This document shows positions 42,640 to 51,126 of a stretch of 64,000 bases of DNA, in pieces; within the stretch, counting starts at the first letter, position 1; each line of letters begins with the position of its first letter. The DNA comes from Frigididesulfovibrio sp031551885 (GTDB taxonomy: Bacteria; Desulfobacterota; Desulfovibrionia; Desulfovibrionales; Desulfovibrionaceae), in NCBI GenBank assembly GCA_031551885.1, contig JAVBMX010000037.1:49368-113367 (forward strand), given 5' to 3'. Position numbers and translations under genes: made by a program. Under the pieces are notes generated by a model. It saw only the letters and a program-made list of their open reading frames with translations, was not told where the DNA came from and made no database searches.

Positions 42640-45315
42640 ATGAAACAGGGCCTTCTCTGGCGTATCGCCCTTGCGTTGCTCGTATTTATCTTCAGCAGCG
42701 CCTATTTGGTTCCGGCTCTTCTTCCCGAACAGGAGAAACGGCCGAGCTTTCTGCCCGACTCACGCATCAACCTGGGTCTGGACCTGAAGGGCGGCATCTA
42801 CCTGACGCTGGGCATCGAGGTGGACAAGGCCGTTGAAATTTCTCTGCTCCAAACCGGGCGGGACGTGGCCTCGATGGGCGGCGCCAAAGGGCTGCTCATG
42901 CCCAAGCCGCGCCTTCTGCCGGGCGACAAGCTGGAACTGGTACTCACCGTTCCGGAAAAGCGCGCGGAATTTGAGGAATTTCTGGCCAAAAATTTCCCGA
43001 TTTTGGTGACGGAGCCTCCGGTCGTCGTGGGCGACCGGAACCTGCTGTACCTTGCCTCGTTCACCCCGGCCGAGCGCGCCCGTGTTGAAGACATGGCCGT
43101 GAGCCAGGCCCTGACGACCATCCGCAACCGGATCGATCAGTTCGGCGTTGCCGAGCCGGATATCCGCAAGCAGCAGGACGGCACCATCGTCATCCAGTTG
43201 CCCGGCATGCAGAGCACCCAGCGGGCCGTGGCCATCATCGGCCGGACGGCGCACCTGGAATTCCGCCTGGTCCGCAGCGAGTTGGAAGGCCGATCCATCC
43301 TGCCTCCCGATGTGGAGCGCCTGCCCTACATCGAAGGCAAGTCCGGCATGCAGATCGTGGTGGAAAAAGAACCGGCCCTCACCGGCGAGCGGGTTTCCAA
43401 CGCCGTGGTGCAGCCGGACCGGGAAGTTCCGGGCAACTACTACGTGGGCATTTCCTTTGACCGTCGGGGCGAAGAGCTGTTCGGCAAATTCACCTCGGAA
43501 AACGTCGGCAAGCAGCTGGCCATTGTTCTGGACGGCAAGGTGTATTCCGCTCCGGTCATTCGCCAGGCGATTTATGGCGACGCCTCCATTTCCGGCACGT
43601 TCTCGCTGGAAGGCGCGAGCGACCTCGCCCTGGTTCTGCGCTCGGGTTCGCTGCCCGCGCCGGTGAAAGTGCTGGAAGAACGCACCGTCGGTCCTTCCCT
43701 CGGTGCGGAGTCCATCGAACGCGGCGTGACCGCGGCGGTGATCGGCGGTCTGGCCATCGCCGTGTTCATGGCCATCTACTATGGGATGTCCGGGCTTGTC
43801 GCCAACGCCATGCTTGTGTTGGACGTGGGCCTGATTCTGGCCGGTCTGGCGGGCTTCGGCGCGACCCTGACCCTGCCGGGCATCGCGGGCATTGTGCTCA
43901 CCTTGGGTATGGCCGTCGACGCGAACGTTCTCGTCTTTGAGCGAATACGCGAAGAACTTGATAAAGGGCTGACCCCCAAGGCGGCGGTGGACGCGGGCTT
44001 TTCCCGCGCCATGCTGGCCATCACCGACTCCAACGTGACCACGGCAATCGCGGCCGCGCTGCTGTACCAGTTCGGTACCGGCCCGGTGCGCGGTTTCGCC
44101 GTCACCTTGCTTTTGGGCATCGTGATCTCCATGTTCACGGCCATTTTCGTTTCCCGAATCATCTTCGATATCTGGATGGGCAAGCCGGGGCGCAAGCTGC
44201 GCATGGGCCTGCACCTCATCCCCAACAACCTGACCATCGACTTCGTGGGCATGCGCAAGATTTCCTATATCTTGTCCGTGCTGCTCATTTTGGCCGGCAT
44301 CGGCGCTGTGGCGTTTTCCGGTGGTCTGCGCTACGGGGTGGACTTCTCGGGCGGAGCGGCCATCCAGGTCAAATTCGACAAAGCCATCGACGACGCCGAA
44401 ATTAAAGATTCCCTCGCCGCTTCGGACCTCCCCGGTCTTGCGGTGCAGCGTTTTGGTGAGAACGGGCAGACCTACCTGTTGCGTCTTTCCGCCATTCAGG
44501 ATTCCGCCACGACCATGCAGGAAACGGTGAAGACCGCTCTCGAAACGCATATGAAGGGAGTGGGCTTTGAAATCCAACGGGTTGAGATGGTCGGCCCCAA
44601 GGTCGGCGCGGACCTGCGCGCCAAAGCCCTGGAGGCCATGTACTACGCCTTGCTGATCACGGCCATTTACATTTCCGGGCGGTTTGAGCGCCGCTGGTTC
44701 ACGGCGGGGGTGATTGCGGCCGTCCTGATGAGCAGCATGTACGGCTTGACCTGGCTTGGCCTCGGCAAGGAATACCTGGTGGGAGCCGCCTTGCTGGTGA
44801 CCATCGGGCTGTGCTGGAAGTTCCGCCTGATCTTCGCGCTGGGCAGTATCGTATCCATCCTGCACGATGTGCTCATAACCATGGGCCTATTCGCGCTTAT
44901 GGGCAAAGAGTTCGACCTGACCATCATCGCCGCGTTGCTCACCGTGGTGGGGTATTCGTTGAACGACACAATCATCGTCTACGACCGGATCCGCGAAAAC
45001 CTGTATCACGATCGCGAGACCTCGCTTGCGAGCATCATCAACCACAGCATCAATCAGACCCTGTCCCGGACAATCCTGACCTCGGGCACAACCATGCTGG
45101 TCATTCTCTGCCTGCTGATCTGGGGCGGGGGGATCATTCACGACTTCGCCCTGGTCATGTTTATCGGGGTCTTTGTGGGTACGCTGTCCTCAATGTTTGT
45201 GGCCAGCCCCGTGCTCTTGGTCTTTGGCGAGGGTGTGATCAACCGGGACAACATTCAACCGAAGAAAGACACCCGCCCGCGCGACACCGACGGCCGATTG
45301 GCCGCCCAGGTCTGA
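42640..45315 (+). CDS. secDF: Fused protein translocase SecDF
   Basis: 891 residues with both SecD and SecF in one frame. The SecD half (about 1-520) has the N-terminal helix, LGLDLKGGIYLTLG, the P1 periplasmic domain (LTTIRNRIDQFGVAEPDIRKQ) and five helices with TLGMAVDANVLVFERIREEL. It is joined directly to the SecF half, which begins MGLHLIPNNLTIDFVGMRKIS and contains GVDFSGGAAIQVKFD and SLNDTIIVYDRIRENL. The proton-driven motor helps late stages of export. Fusion is common in Firmicutes, while separate secD and secF are usual in proteobacteria. GAGGAG before the start is good. A terminator follows. Confidence 0.95.
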   Translation: MKQGLLWRIALALLVFIFSSAYLVPALLPEQEKRPSFLPDSRINLGLDLKGGIYLTLGIEVDKAVEISLLQTGRDVASMGGAKGLLMPKPRLLPGDKLELVLTVPEKRAEFEEFLAKNFPILVTEPPVVVGDRNLLYLASFTPAERARVEDMAVSQALTTIRNRIDQFGVAEPDIRKQQDGTIVIQLPGMQSTQRAVAIIGRTAHLEFRLVRSELEGRSILPPDVERLPYIEGKSGMQIVVEKEPALTGERVSNAVVQPDREVPGNYYVGISFDRRGEELFGKFTSENVGKQLAIVLDGKVYSAPVIRQAIYGDASISGTFSLEGASDLALVLRSGSLPAPVKVLEERTVGPSLGAESIERGVTAAVIGGLAIAVFMAIYYGMSGLVANAMLVLDVGLILAGLAGFGATLTLPGIAGIVLTLGMAVDANVLVFERIREELDKGLTPKAAVDAGFSRAMLAITDSNVTTAIAAALLYQFGTGPVRGFAVTLLLGIVISMFTAIFVSRIIFDIWMGKPGRKLRMGLHLIPNNLTIDFVGMRKISYILSVLLILAGIGAVAFSGGLRYGVDFSGGAAIQVKFDKAIDDAEIKDSLAASDLPGLAVQRFGENGQTYLLRLSAIQDSATTMQETVKTALETHMKGVGFEIQRVEMVGPKVGADLRAKALEAMYYALLITAIYISGRFERRWFTAGVIAAVLMSSMYGLTWLGLGKEYLVGAALLVTIGLCWKFRLIFALGSIVSILHDVLITMGLFALMGKEFDLTIIAALLTVVGYSLNDTIIVYDRIRENLYHDRETSLASIINHSINQTLSRTILTSGTTMLVILCLLIWGGGIIHDFALVMFIGVFVGTLSSMFVASPVLLVFGEGVINRDNIQPKKDTRPRDTDGRLAAQV

Positions 45316-45340
45316 CCGGGTTCCGGGTCTCCAGATTCCC

Positions 45341-45721
45341 TCAAAACTCCCGGCGTTTCGGCGTCGGGAGTTTTTTTGCGCGGTTGCAAATTTTTACGGG
45401 AGCAAAGGCGTTCACGGGCAGGCAACGCCATGTGGGGGAGAAGAGGGGGCGGCACCCACTCCGACGGAGCCGTCCCGGTTTGAGGAGGGTAAAGAGGGTG
45501 GAGGGTCGCTTACCGTAAAATTTTTTGGAACGCGTGCCTCGAAGAAGGTGTCGGTCGGACGGACAAAAGAGAAGCGGCGTTTCCCAGTCCGGGACCCGCC
45601 GCTTTTCACGCTTTCGGTTGTAAGTTTTTTTGCTTTGTTCCACCTTGCTTGGCGGAGCTTGGCGCTTACGCACCTTCACGTCTTTGTCCTTGATCACAAG
45701 AACGGCTTGTTGCTTGGCCAT
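45341..45721 (-). CDS. Small basic protein, doubtful length
   Basis: The frame starts MAKQQAVLVIKDKDVKVRKR with GGGAGG five bases before the ATG at 45721, a strong initiation context. The first 47 residues are very basic and end in KTYNRKREKRRVPD, reminiscent of tiny conserved proteins (about 45-55 residues) of anaerobic deltaproteobacteria; I do not know their function. The remaining 80 residues, to the stop at 45341, run through low-quality sequence and into the secDF terminator. The real gene may be short and its stop lost by a small frameshift, or this is only an open frame. Confidence 0.45.
   Translation of the reverse strand: MAKQQAVLVIKDKDVKVRKRQAPPSKVEQSKKTYNRKREKRRVPDWETPLLFCPSDRHLLRGTRSKKFYGKRPSTLFTLLKPGRLRRSGCRPLFSPTWRCLPVNAFAPVKICNRAKKLPTPKRREF
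45343..45377 (+). terminator. Rho-independent terminator of secDF
   Basis: AACTCCCG and CGGGAGTT form the stem around GCGTTTCGGCGT, and TTTTTTT follows. It lies 28 bases after the secDF stop. Confidence 0.85.
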
Positions 45722-45879
45722 GTCTGCCTCCCGTTGTTGCGCCCTCAATTGGGTGGAGTTCTCGTGGGTACAAAATCCGAATGGAGGTAATCAGCCGCTT
45801 TCCTCCGAGTCGGTGGGCAGTTAGCCACTTTTCACGTACTTGGCAAGAGGAAAGGGGGAAAGAAGGGGATATGGTCAAA

Positions 45880-45910
45880 AAGAAAAAGCCCGGAAAAAAC
45901 TCCGGGCCTT
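45880..45910 (-). terminator. Terminator of the exported paralogue pair
   Basis: On the minus strand GCCCGGA and TCCGGGC pair around GTTTTT and are followed by TTTTTCTTTTT. It lies right behind the stop of the gene at 45933. Confidence 0.88.
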
Positions 45911-45932
45911 TCATGAACGTCGGCGTCCGTGA

Positions 45933-46424
45933 TTATTGCTCCACGTTGCCCCGCGACATAATAATGACGGAAACCTTTGTTTCGCTCCGCAGCAGAGTCA
46001 AAACCCGATCCGGCAGGATCCAGTCCGTCGTGCCGGGCATGAGGGATTCCGTTTGATCGCCATAAAGCTTGTGGTATTCGGCATTCAACTCGGTGTACTT
46101 TTGAGCGATTTGCTGTTGCAGTTCCGGTGTTTCGCCTTCCAACGACGCGGTGATCAGGGACAGCTTTCCGTTGCGGAAGACCAAGTCCAGGGTGCCGTTG
46201 TCGCTGTTTAAAATGTGGCCTTCATAGGAACGGCTCACTTTGCCGGGGGTATCCAAATCTTCGTAATACTGCTCCAGCTTGTTGTGGCTGATTACCTTGG
46301 CGGCCTCCTCCACGGTCATGCCGAGGTCGAATCCCTCAAGCGCGTTCGCGGCAAGAGCGGCTTCTCCCCGCAAAAGGAAAAAACACAGCAGAGAAAACAT
46401 CAATACGCCGGTAACAGTTTTCAT
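45933..46424 (-). CDS. Exported protein, paralogue B of a tandem pair
   Basis: 163 residues with a signal peptide (MFSLLCFFLLRGEAALA, cut near residue 26). The mature part begins ANALEGFDLGMTVEEAAKVI, a pattern seen in small secreted proteins where a GMT-x-EE-A helix packs on a beta sheet, then DNGTLDLVFRNGKLSLITASL and ETKVSVIIMSRGNVE. It is about 40% like the protein encoded 31 bases upstream (46456-46947), so the two come from a tandem duplication. No known function. It is probably periplasmic. It ends at a clear terminator, closing a two-gene operon. Confidence 0.78.
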   Translation of the reverse strand: MKTVTGVLMFSLLCFFLLRGEAALAANALEGFDLGMTVEEAAKVISHNKLEQYYEDLDTPGKVSRSYEGHILNSDNGTLDLVFRNGKLSLITASLEGETPELQQQIAQKYTELNAEYHKLYGDQTESLMPGTTDWILPDRVLTLLRSETKVSVIIMSRGNVEQ

Positions 46425-46455
46425 TTCAGGCTCCGTTGAGGGGTGGCAGGGAAGA

Positions 46456-46947
46456 CTATTCAGACAAAGCTTCTCGGTTGAAAGCGGTAATAAAAATTTT
46501 GTCGTCTCCCTTATAGAGAGACACGACGACCTCTTGCAGGTGCCATTCCGTTATGCCCGGACCGGGAGATTCGGCCGGGCCGCCGTACAGCATACGGCAT
46601 GCGCCGTCCAATTCTTGGTGTTTGTTCGTAACGGACTGTTGCAACTCCGGCGTGGTTCCTTTCAGGGTGGCGGTAATCAGAATCAATCGCCCGTCTCGGA
46701 ATACCAGATCCAGCGTTCCTTCGTCTCTCCCCAGAATATTTCCTTTGTAAGAGCGGCTCAGCCTGCCGGGAATTTCGCTGTTTTCATAATATATCGTCAG
46801 CCGTTTCAGCTCTATCACTTTGGCGGCTTCTTCCACCGACATTCCGAGAGTGAAATTCTCCAGTGTGGCTTGTGGTGCCGCCGGACTTTGGGAAACCCAA
46901 AGGCACAGCAGCACGAAGCACGTCAACAATCCCCCGATCGCTTTCAT
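46456..46947 (-). CDS. Exported protein, paralogue A of a tandem pair
   Basis: 163 residues, signal peptide LLTCFVLLCLWVSQSPAAP. The mature part (TLENFTLGMSVEEAAKVIEL, DEGTLDLVFRDGRLILITATL, GTTPELQQSVTNKHQELD) lines up with paralogue B without a gap, including the same total length. Short LVFRxGxLxLITAxL and PELQQ segments are the best conserved. Function unknown. A CRP/FNR-type palindrome lies about 75 bases upstream of its start, with a TACTAT -10-like box at 46977-46982, so the operon seems to be under a CRP-family activator. Confidence 0.78.
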   Translation of the reverse strand: MKAIGGLLTCFVLLCLWVSQSPAAPQATLENFTLGMSVEEAAKVIELKRLTIYYENSEIPGRLSRSYKGNILGRDEGTLDLVFRDGRLILITATLKGTTPELQQSVTNKHQELDGACRMLYGGPAESPGPGITEWHLQEVVVSLYKGDDKIFITAFNREALSE

Positions 46948-47021
46948 GTCGGCTCCTGTCTCAAAATTCTCGCCCGATAGTAGTAAGGATGCCGAAGGGT
47001 AGGGGCACCGCGGGCGGATGT

Positions 47022-47039
47022 ATGTGACCTACGTCACAT
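47022..47039. promoter_or_regulatory. CRP/FNR-type palindrome upstream of the exported paralogue operon
   Basis: ATGTGACCTACGTCACAT contains TGTGA-N6-TCACA, identical to the core half-sites of CRP. The centre (47030.5) lies about 60 bases before the start of transcription that a TACTAT box at 46977-46982 would set, the class I activator distance. Deltaproteobacterial CRP/FNR-family regulators such as HcpR use a close relative (TTGTGA-N6-TCACAA). Confidence 0.75.
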
Positions 47040-47121
47040 TTTCGGCGAAATCAACCGGGAGGCCATCCCTCCATAGCTTCATAAGGCCTTCCCCGGTATG
47101 CATCAAAATCTTTTATTTTAT

Positions 47122-47508
47122 TCAGTTGCATGACACAGCGATATCAATTCTCCATATAGCGCTGTCATCAGCCCAGGGATCTGTAAGGATATCGACAGTT
47201 GTCTCATCAACGAGTTTGAGGCTGTGTATTTGGCAAATCCCTTTAAGGACAGTTATTGAACCCTTTTTCCAGAGGGTGAGGTGTTCTCCGCCGATTAACA
47301 CCCAGTTTTCGTCGGGACTGATTAAAGCGCACTCCGGATCGCCGCAAAAGTAATCAATTGCAGCTTTTTCGTGTGCCTTCTTGAAATAAATGTATGCATA
47401 TTCATAACAGTGTAGCACGAGGAGGTTGAGGGACTCGGCAAGCACTCGCTCGCCAGGAGTCGGCGTATATCCCATGACAACACAAACCGTCCCAGGCATT
47501 GCGTACAT
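47122..47508 (-). CDS. Orphan protein, AT-richer than its neighbours
   Basis: 128 residues from the ATG at 47508 (MYAMPGTVCVVMG). A TTG at 47529 would lengthen it but falls inside the tRNA terminator. Features: ESLNLLVLHCYEYAYIYFKKAHEKA, then DPECALISPDENWVLIGGEHLTLW and IDIAVSCN at the end. I do not recognise the family; DENWVLIGGEHLTLW hints at a small beta-rich domain as found in immunity or contact-dependent proteins, but this is a guess. Its lower GC and place at the 3' side of tRNA-Thr are signs of transfer. The real start is uncertain. Confidence 0.5.
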   Translation of the reverse strand: MYAMPGTVCVVMGYTPTPGERVLAESLNLLVLHCYEYAYIYFKKAHEKAAIDYFCGDPECALISPDENWVLIGGEHLTLWKKGSITVLKGICQIHSLKLVDETTVDILTDPWADDSAIWRIDIAVSCN

Positions 47509-47515
47509 AGTAAAT

Positions 47516-47543
47516 AAGGATTTAGGCAAAAGCCTAAATCCTT
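47516..47543 (-). terminator. Terminator of tRNA-Thr
   Basis: AAGGATTTAGGC and GCCTAAATCCTT pair perfectly around a TTTT loop on the minus strand and are followed by ATTTA. It lies eight bases after the tRNA 3' end. Confidence 0.85.
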
Positions 47544-47551
47544 AAATTTTA

Positions 47552-47627
<76 letters not shown>

Positions 47628-47905
47628 GTAGGGGCATGATATACGGCAAAGCTGGCGGGAAAGTCAAGAAAAGAGTTCGACGAAGGCGGAACGTGGGTGA
47701 CGGGGGAGGGTAAAATACCGTGATTCCGTTGAAAGAGTGCTATGTACTGGATGTGTGAGTTGGTTTGCAGGCCCACGTTTGGGCGACGGGCAGGGGAGTC
47801 TGTCGCTTCTTCCCTCGGTTGGGCGGCGTGAAATCCTTGACGTCGGACCATGCGGCATCTTACAGCAAGGCGTGGGTATAAAACCGTTTTTCTGTGGAGG
47901 GGCGC

Positions 47906-48445
47906 GTGCGGGCGCTTGCCGTTTTTCTTTTTCCCGCCCTTGAGCTGTATCTTCTGGTGCGGGTCGGAGCCGTTCTTGGCGCAATGAGCGTGGTGGCGTT
48001 GGTGTTTGCCTCGGCGGCCCTCGGTATCGCGGTTTTGCGCTTGTATGGCCGGCAGAGTTTTTTCCGGGTGCGGGAAGACCTGAGCTCCGGACGGATGCCT
48101 CAAGATATTCTGCTGGACAACCTGCTGATTTTTTTCGCCGGACTGCTGCTGATCTTTCCCGGTTTTTTGTCCGACATCATGGGATTGTTGCTGCTTATCC
48201 CCCCCCTGCGGACGCTGTTTCGTTCGCGCCTTGTCGCGTGGTTGCAGTCGCGGCAACAAGGTTCCGGCGGAGGGTTTCGCAACGGTTCGGTGTTTATTTA
48301 TCGAAGTGGGGATTTTTCTCAAGCGCCGCCCTCTTCGAAAGACGACACCGTCATCGACGTGTCGGCCGAGCCGACAGGGGATTCCGCCGCCGGCGCCGCT
48401 CCCGAAGATAAGGAGGACGGCCCTCGCGGGGACGGCCGCCGGTGA
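47906..48445 (+). CDS. fxsA: FxsA-family membrane protein
   Basis: 179 residues with FxsA hydrophobic helices (LAVFLFPALELYLLVRVGAVLGAMSVVALVFASAALGIAVLR) and the family pattern DILLDNLLIFFAGLLLIFPGFLSDIMGLLLLIPPLR. In E. coli, extra FxsA relieves exclusion of phage T7 by the F plasmid protein PifA; its normal role is unknown. The C-terminus is a charged, disordered tail. The start is GTG at 47906, with GGAGG five bases before it. It overlaps the rhomboid gene by four bases. Confidence 0.88.
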   Translation: MRALAVFLFPALELYLLVRVGAVLGAMSVVALVFASAALGIAVLRLYGRQSFFRVREDLSSGRMPQDILLDNLLIFFAGLLLIFPGFLSDIMGLLLLIPPLRTLFRSRLVAWLQSRQQGSGGGFRNGSVFIYRSGDFSQAPPSSKDDTVIDVSAEPTGDSAAGAAPEDKEDGPRGDGRR

Positions 48446-49545
48446 CTCCTTTCATTCCCTTTCGCGGCCGTCGCCGCCGGTTTGAGCCCACAGTGACGGC
48501 CCGTACGCGGGCAGGGGCCGTTCTTTGGCTGCCGCGCGTCGGCGGGGCGGTCGCATTGCGTCGCGCCCCCGGAGGAGGACGCGCGTTTTGGCGGGATATC
48601 CTTCCCGCTTTGGGCGAAAGCGGGCAGGTGACCGAGCCTCGCCTTAATCTGATGCTTCTGGTTTTGGCGGCAAAGCGCATTCCCCATACGCTGCATTCTT
48701 CGACCCGTCGCCCGGCCCTGCTGGTGCCGGCCGTCTGTGAGCATGCCGCCCGACATGAGATTGTGGCCTTTGAGGCCGAACGTTCATCTCGCCGGTTGTT
48801 TGGCGGCGCGATGGAGTCGGCCTCCGGCGGTCTGCCGATGGCCGTGCCTGTCTTTTTTTTACTTTTGATTTTTTGGCACGGCCTGCGGATGCGCTGGTTC
48901 ACCTTTCATTTGCCGAGCCCGCCGTTTCCGGCAGACCCGGCGGCCTGGCCGGCCGCCTTTGGGTTGGACGTCTATCGAGTGACGGTTTTCCAAGAGTGGT
49001 GGCGTTCGCTCACGGCGCTGTTCCTGCACGCCGACGCCGAGCATCTGTTCTCAAACGTCGGGTTTGGGCTGCTGTTTTTCTGGGCGTTGACCCGGCGCAT
49101 CGGGTCCGGGCCGGGGTTTGCCTTTGCAATTCTGGCCGGAGTTCTCGGCAATGCCTGCAATGCGCTGTATAAGCCGGCCTTTGTGCTCAGTCTGGGGTTT
49201 TCCACGGCCCTGTTCGGAGCCGTAGGTATTGTAAGCGGCGTCTGTGTTTGTGATGTTGTAAAAAAATCGTTCAATCGAAACGATTTACGGCAGGTTTTGC
49301 CGCCGATCGCCGCCGGATTGGCTTTTCTGGCCTTGTTCGGAGGCGGTGGAGAAGAACGCGCCGATTATGCCGCGCACGTTTTTGGTTTTTGCGCCGGGTT
49401 CTTGTTGGGCGGACCGGCCCATATGGCCGAAGCCAGGTTGCGGGGCCTTGCATTGAGGCGGAGGTACATTATTTCCGGATTGATCGGGTTGGGAACGATA
49501 CTGGTGACGGTCGCAACCTGGGTCTGGGCCTTGCAGCCGAGGTGA
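48442..49545 (+). CDS. Rhomboid-family intramembrane serine protease with an extra N-terminal domain
   Basis: 367 residues. The rhomboid core is at about 185-330: HADAEHLFSNVGFG (HxxxN type), GFSTALFGAVG with the nucleophile S254 and HVFGFCAGFLLGG with H312, the Ser-His dyad. Six helices are visible. The first about 130 residues are a soluble cytoplasmic extension (FEPTVTARTRAGAVLWLPRV..., RNEIVAFEAER-like) of unknown fold, before the first transmembrane helix (AVPVFFLLLIFWHGL). The four-base overlap with fxsA means coupled translation. The substrate is unknown. Confidence 0.88.
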   Translation: MTPFIPFRGRRRRFEPTVTARTRAGAVLWLPRVGGAVALRRAPGGGRAFWRDILPALGESGQVTEPRLNLMLLVLAAKRIPHTLHSSTRRPALLVPAVCEHAARHEIVAFEAERSSRRLFGGAMESASGGLPMAVPVFFLLLIFWHGLRMRWFTFHLPSPPFPADPAAWPAAFGLDVYRVTVFQEWWRSLTALFLHADAEHLFSNVGFGLLFFWALTRRIGSGPGFAFAILAGVLGNACNALYKPAFVLSLGFSTALFGAVGIVSGVCVCDVVKKSFNRNDLRQVLPPIAAGLAFLALFGGGGEERADYAAHVFGFCAGFLLGGPAHMAEARLRGLALRRRYIISGLIGLGTILVTVATWVWALQPR

Positions 49546-49874
49546 GGTTCGACGACGGGCGGCAGGATCGCCCAAGCAGTTTACCGAACCGGTGTTTGCT
49601 GCGGTCTGGTTGGGCCTTCATAAAATAAAAGTACGTTGAAAGACGATGTCGAGCTTTTTCCGTCGAGGATGAAGCCCGCCCCGAAAAGAGAAAAAAAGTC
49701 CCTCATATTTTGCATATGAGGGACTTTTTTGTGCCGTAATTGGATGAGCAATTGGTCCGGACAGGCCCCGGGCGGTTGGGGGATTTTCTATAGTGAGACA
49801 TTTAGCCCATAATGTAAATTATGTTAACTTTTGCATTATGCATGATGTTTCATTATGCTCCAACATACTGTTTT
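49546..49874. other. 329-base gap between convergent genes
   Basis: It holds one strong bidirectional terminator (49691-49730) and an AT-rich part (about 49780-49870) next to the end of the GT92 gene. I see no further gene. Confidence 0.6.
49691..49730. terminator. Bidirectional terminator between the rhomboid and GT92 genes
   Basis: AAAAAAGTCCCTCATAT and ATATGAGGGACTTTTTT pair perfectly around TTTGC, with a U-run on either strand. Confidence 0.92.
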
Positions 49875-51050
49875 TCAAGGGTTATTCTTTCTGCTGGGCT
49901 TGTGGGTCTGCATCAACTGTTTATAGTGCTGCAGAAAGCGTTTGAGGTCTTCAGCATCTTGCGGACGGTTTTGAGCGTTTCGAATCTCGGCGAGCTCCTG
50001 AAACGCCAAAGGAAGATTGGCAAATCGCATGGCTCGGCGCAACAGGTGTTCCGCCCTGTTCGGGTCTCCCCCCCGACGGGCGATCGTGGCCCGCATGACC
50101 TGGATGCCTCCATGATTCGGGGTGACAAGACCGGCGTGGCACAGACAGGCGGCCGCTTTATCAAGGGCGCCGCCATTGAGCAGACGCATGGCCGTCGTCA
50201 TATAATTGGGGGTTTCTTGTTCTTCCGGGAGAAAGAAATCCTGTGTTTCCGGCAAAATCGGGGAGTCCAAGGCTCTTCTCAGCGCGGGCAGAAAGCGGCC
50301 GGCGGCGTGGTCTTCCACCGTTTCCCATTCGGTATGGGCGTAGAACACTTCCAGGGAACGAGGTTGCTCTTCACGGATGTCCGCCCTTCCCCGTTGAATT
50401 TTCTCGTAAAAATCTTGCTGCGAGCGGTAAAAATAGTGATTGATTTGAGCCAGTTTGCCTGGGTACCAGGTGAAGGAGGAATCCCAGGGAAGCGGCATGT
50501 GTTCTTCATTCACATGATATTCGCCGGGTTTGTAAAGGAAGCCGTGCGGTGTATTCGGCTTGAGGGTTCGGGACGGGTCTACCAACGACTTGCAGTGGAT
50601 GTTGTGGGCGATATCGGTGACGATTCGCCGAGAATAGCTCTCGAGGACGCCCCCCGACGGCCGTTTAAGGTGCCCGTTGGAGGAAAACACCCGCCAGGGA
50701 ACGACCAGCCCCGCGTATTCCTCAAACTCTGAAAGCATGGCCCGCAAGTCGGAATCTTTCAGCGGGACAAGGAATTCATCAATATCCAGAAAGCCGAGCC
50801 AACGGCACTGTGGGCCGAAGTTGCGCAAACAGTCGCCGTAAGCCGGAATTTGCACCGGCGAACCTTCGATGCGGCGTACGGTCAGGCGACTGTCGGGAAC
50901 ATAGCCGCGCAGTATTTTACTTACAGGGATTTTGCTCATATTGTCGTACACATAGAAGTGTTCGACGCCGAGCAGGCTATGGAAGGCAACCCACTCCTTT
51001 AAGAAGGGAGCTTCATCTTTGACGATGCAGCACAGCGCAAGGTAATGCAT
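49875..51050 (-). CDS. Glycosyltransferase family 92 protein
   Basis: 391 residues starting MHYLALCCIVKDEAPFLKEWV. CCIVKDEAPFLKEWVAFHSLLGVEHFYVYDN and WLGFLDIDEFLVP (DxD, metal binding) are the GT92 (DUF23) catalytic core, ending with HYFYRSQQDFYEKI. The C-terminal 100 residues form helical repeats of TPR type (GGALDKAAACLCHAGLVTPNHGG..., AEHLLRRAMRFANLPLAFQELAEI). The acceptor is not known; galactosylation is usual for the family. The ATG at 51050 is chosen by GAGG six bases upstream. It lies behind lptB, a position where rpoN is frequently found in other proteobacteria. Confidence 0.86.
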   Translation of the reverse strand: MHYLALCCIVKDEAPFLKEWVAFHSLLGVEHFYVYDNMSKIPVSKILRGYVPDSRLTVRRIEGSPVQIPAYGDCLRNFGPQCRWLGFLDIDEFLVPLKDSDLRAMLSEFEEYAGLVVPWRVFSSNGHLKRPSGGVLESYSRRIVTDIAHNIHCKSLVDPSRTLKPNTPHGFLYKPGEYHVNEEHMPLPWDSSFTWYPGKLAQINHYFYRSQQDFYEKIQRGRADIREEQPRSLEVFYAHTEWETVEDHAAGRFLPALRRALDSPILPETQDFFLPEEQETPNYMTTAMRLLNGGALDKAAACLCHAGLVTPNHGGIQVMRATIARRGGDPNRAEHLLRRAMRFANLPLAFQELAEIRNAQNRPQDAEDLKRFLQHYKQLMQTHKPSRKNNP

Positions 51051-51126
51051 GGTTTTCCTCGTTTTCATCCACTCGACGTGGTTTTCGTCGTGCGGGACAA
51101 AGCTAAACCATCATGTGATGCTTGAA

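Noticed and set aside
42760..44865. 701-codon minus-strand frame within secDF
   Set aside because: Antisense shadow with a low-complexity His/Gly/Gln composition.
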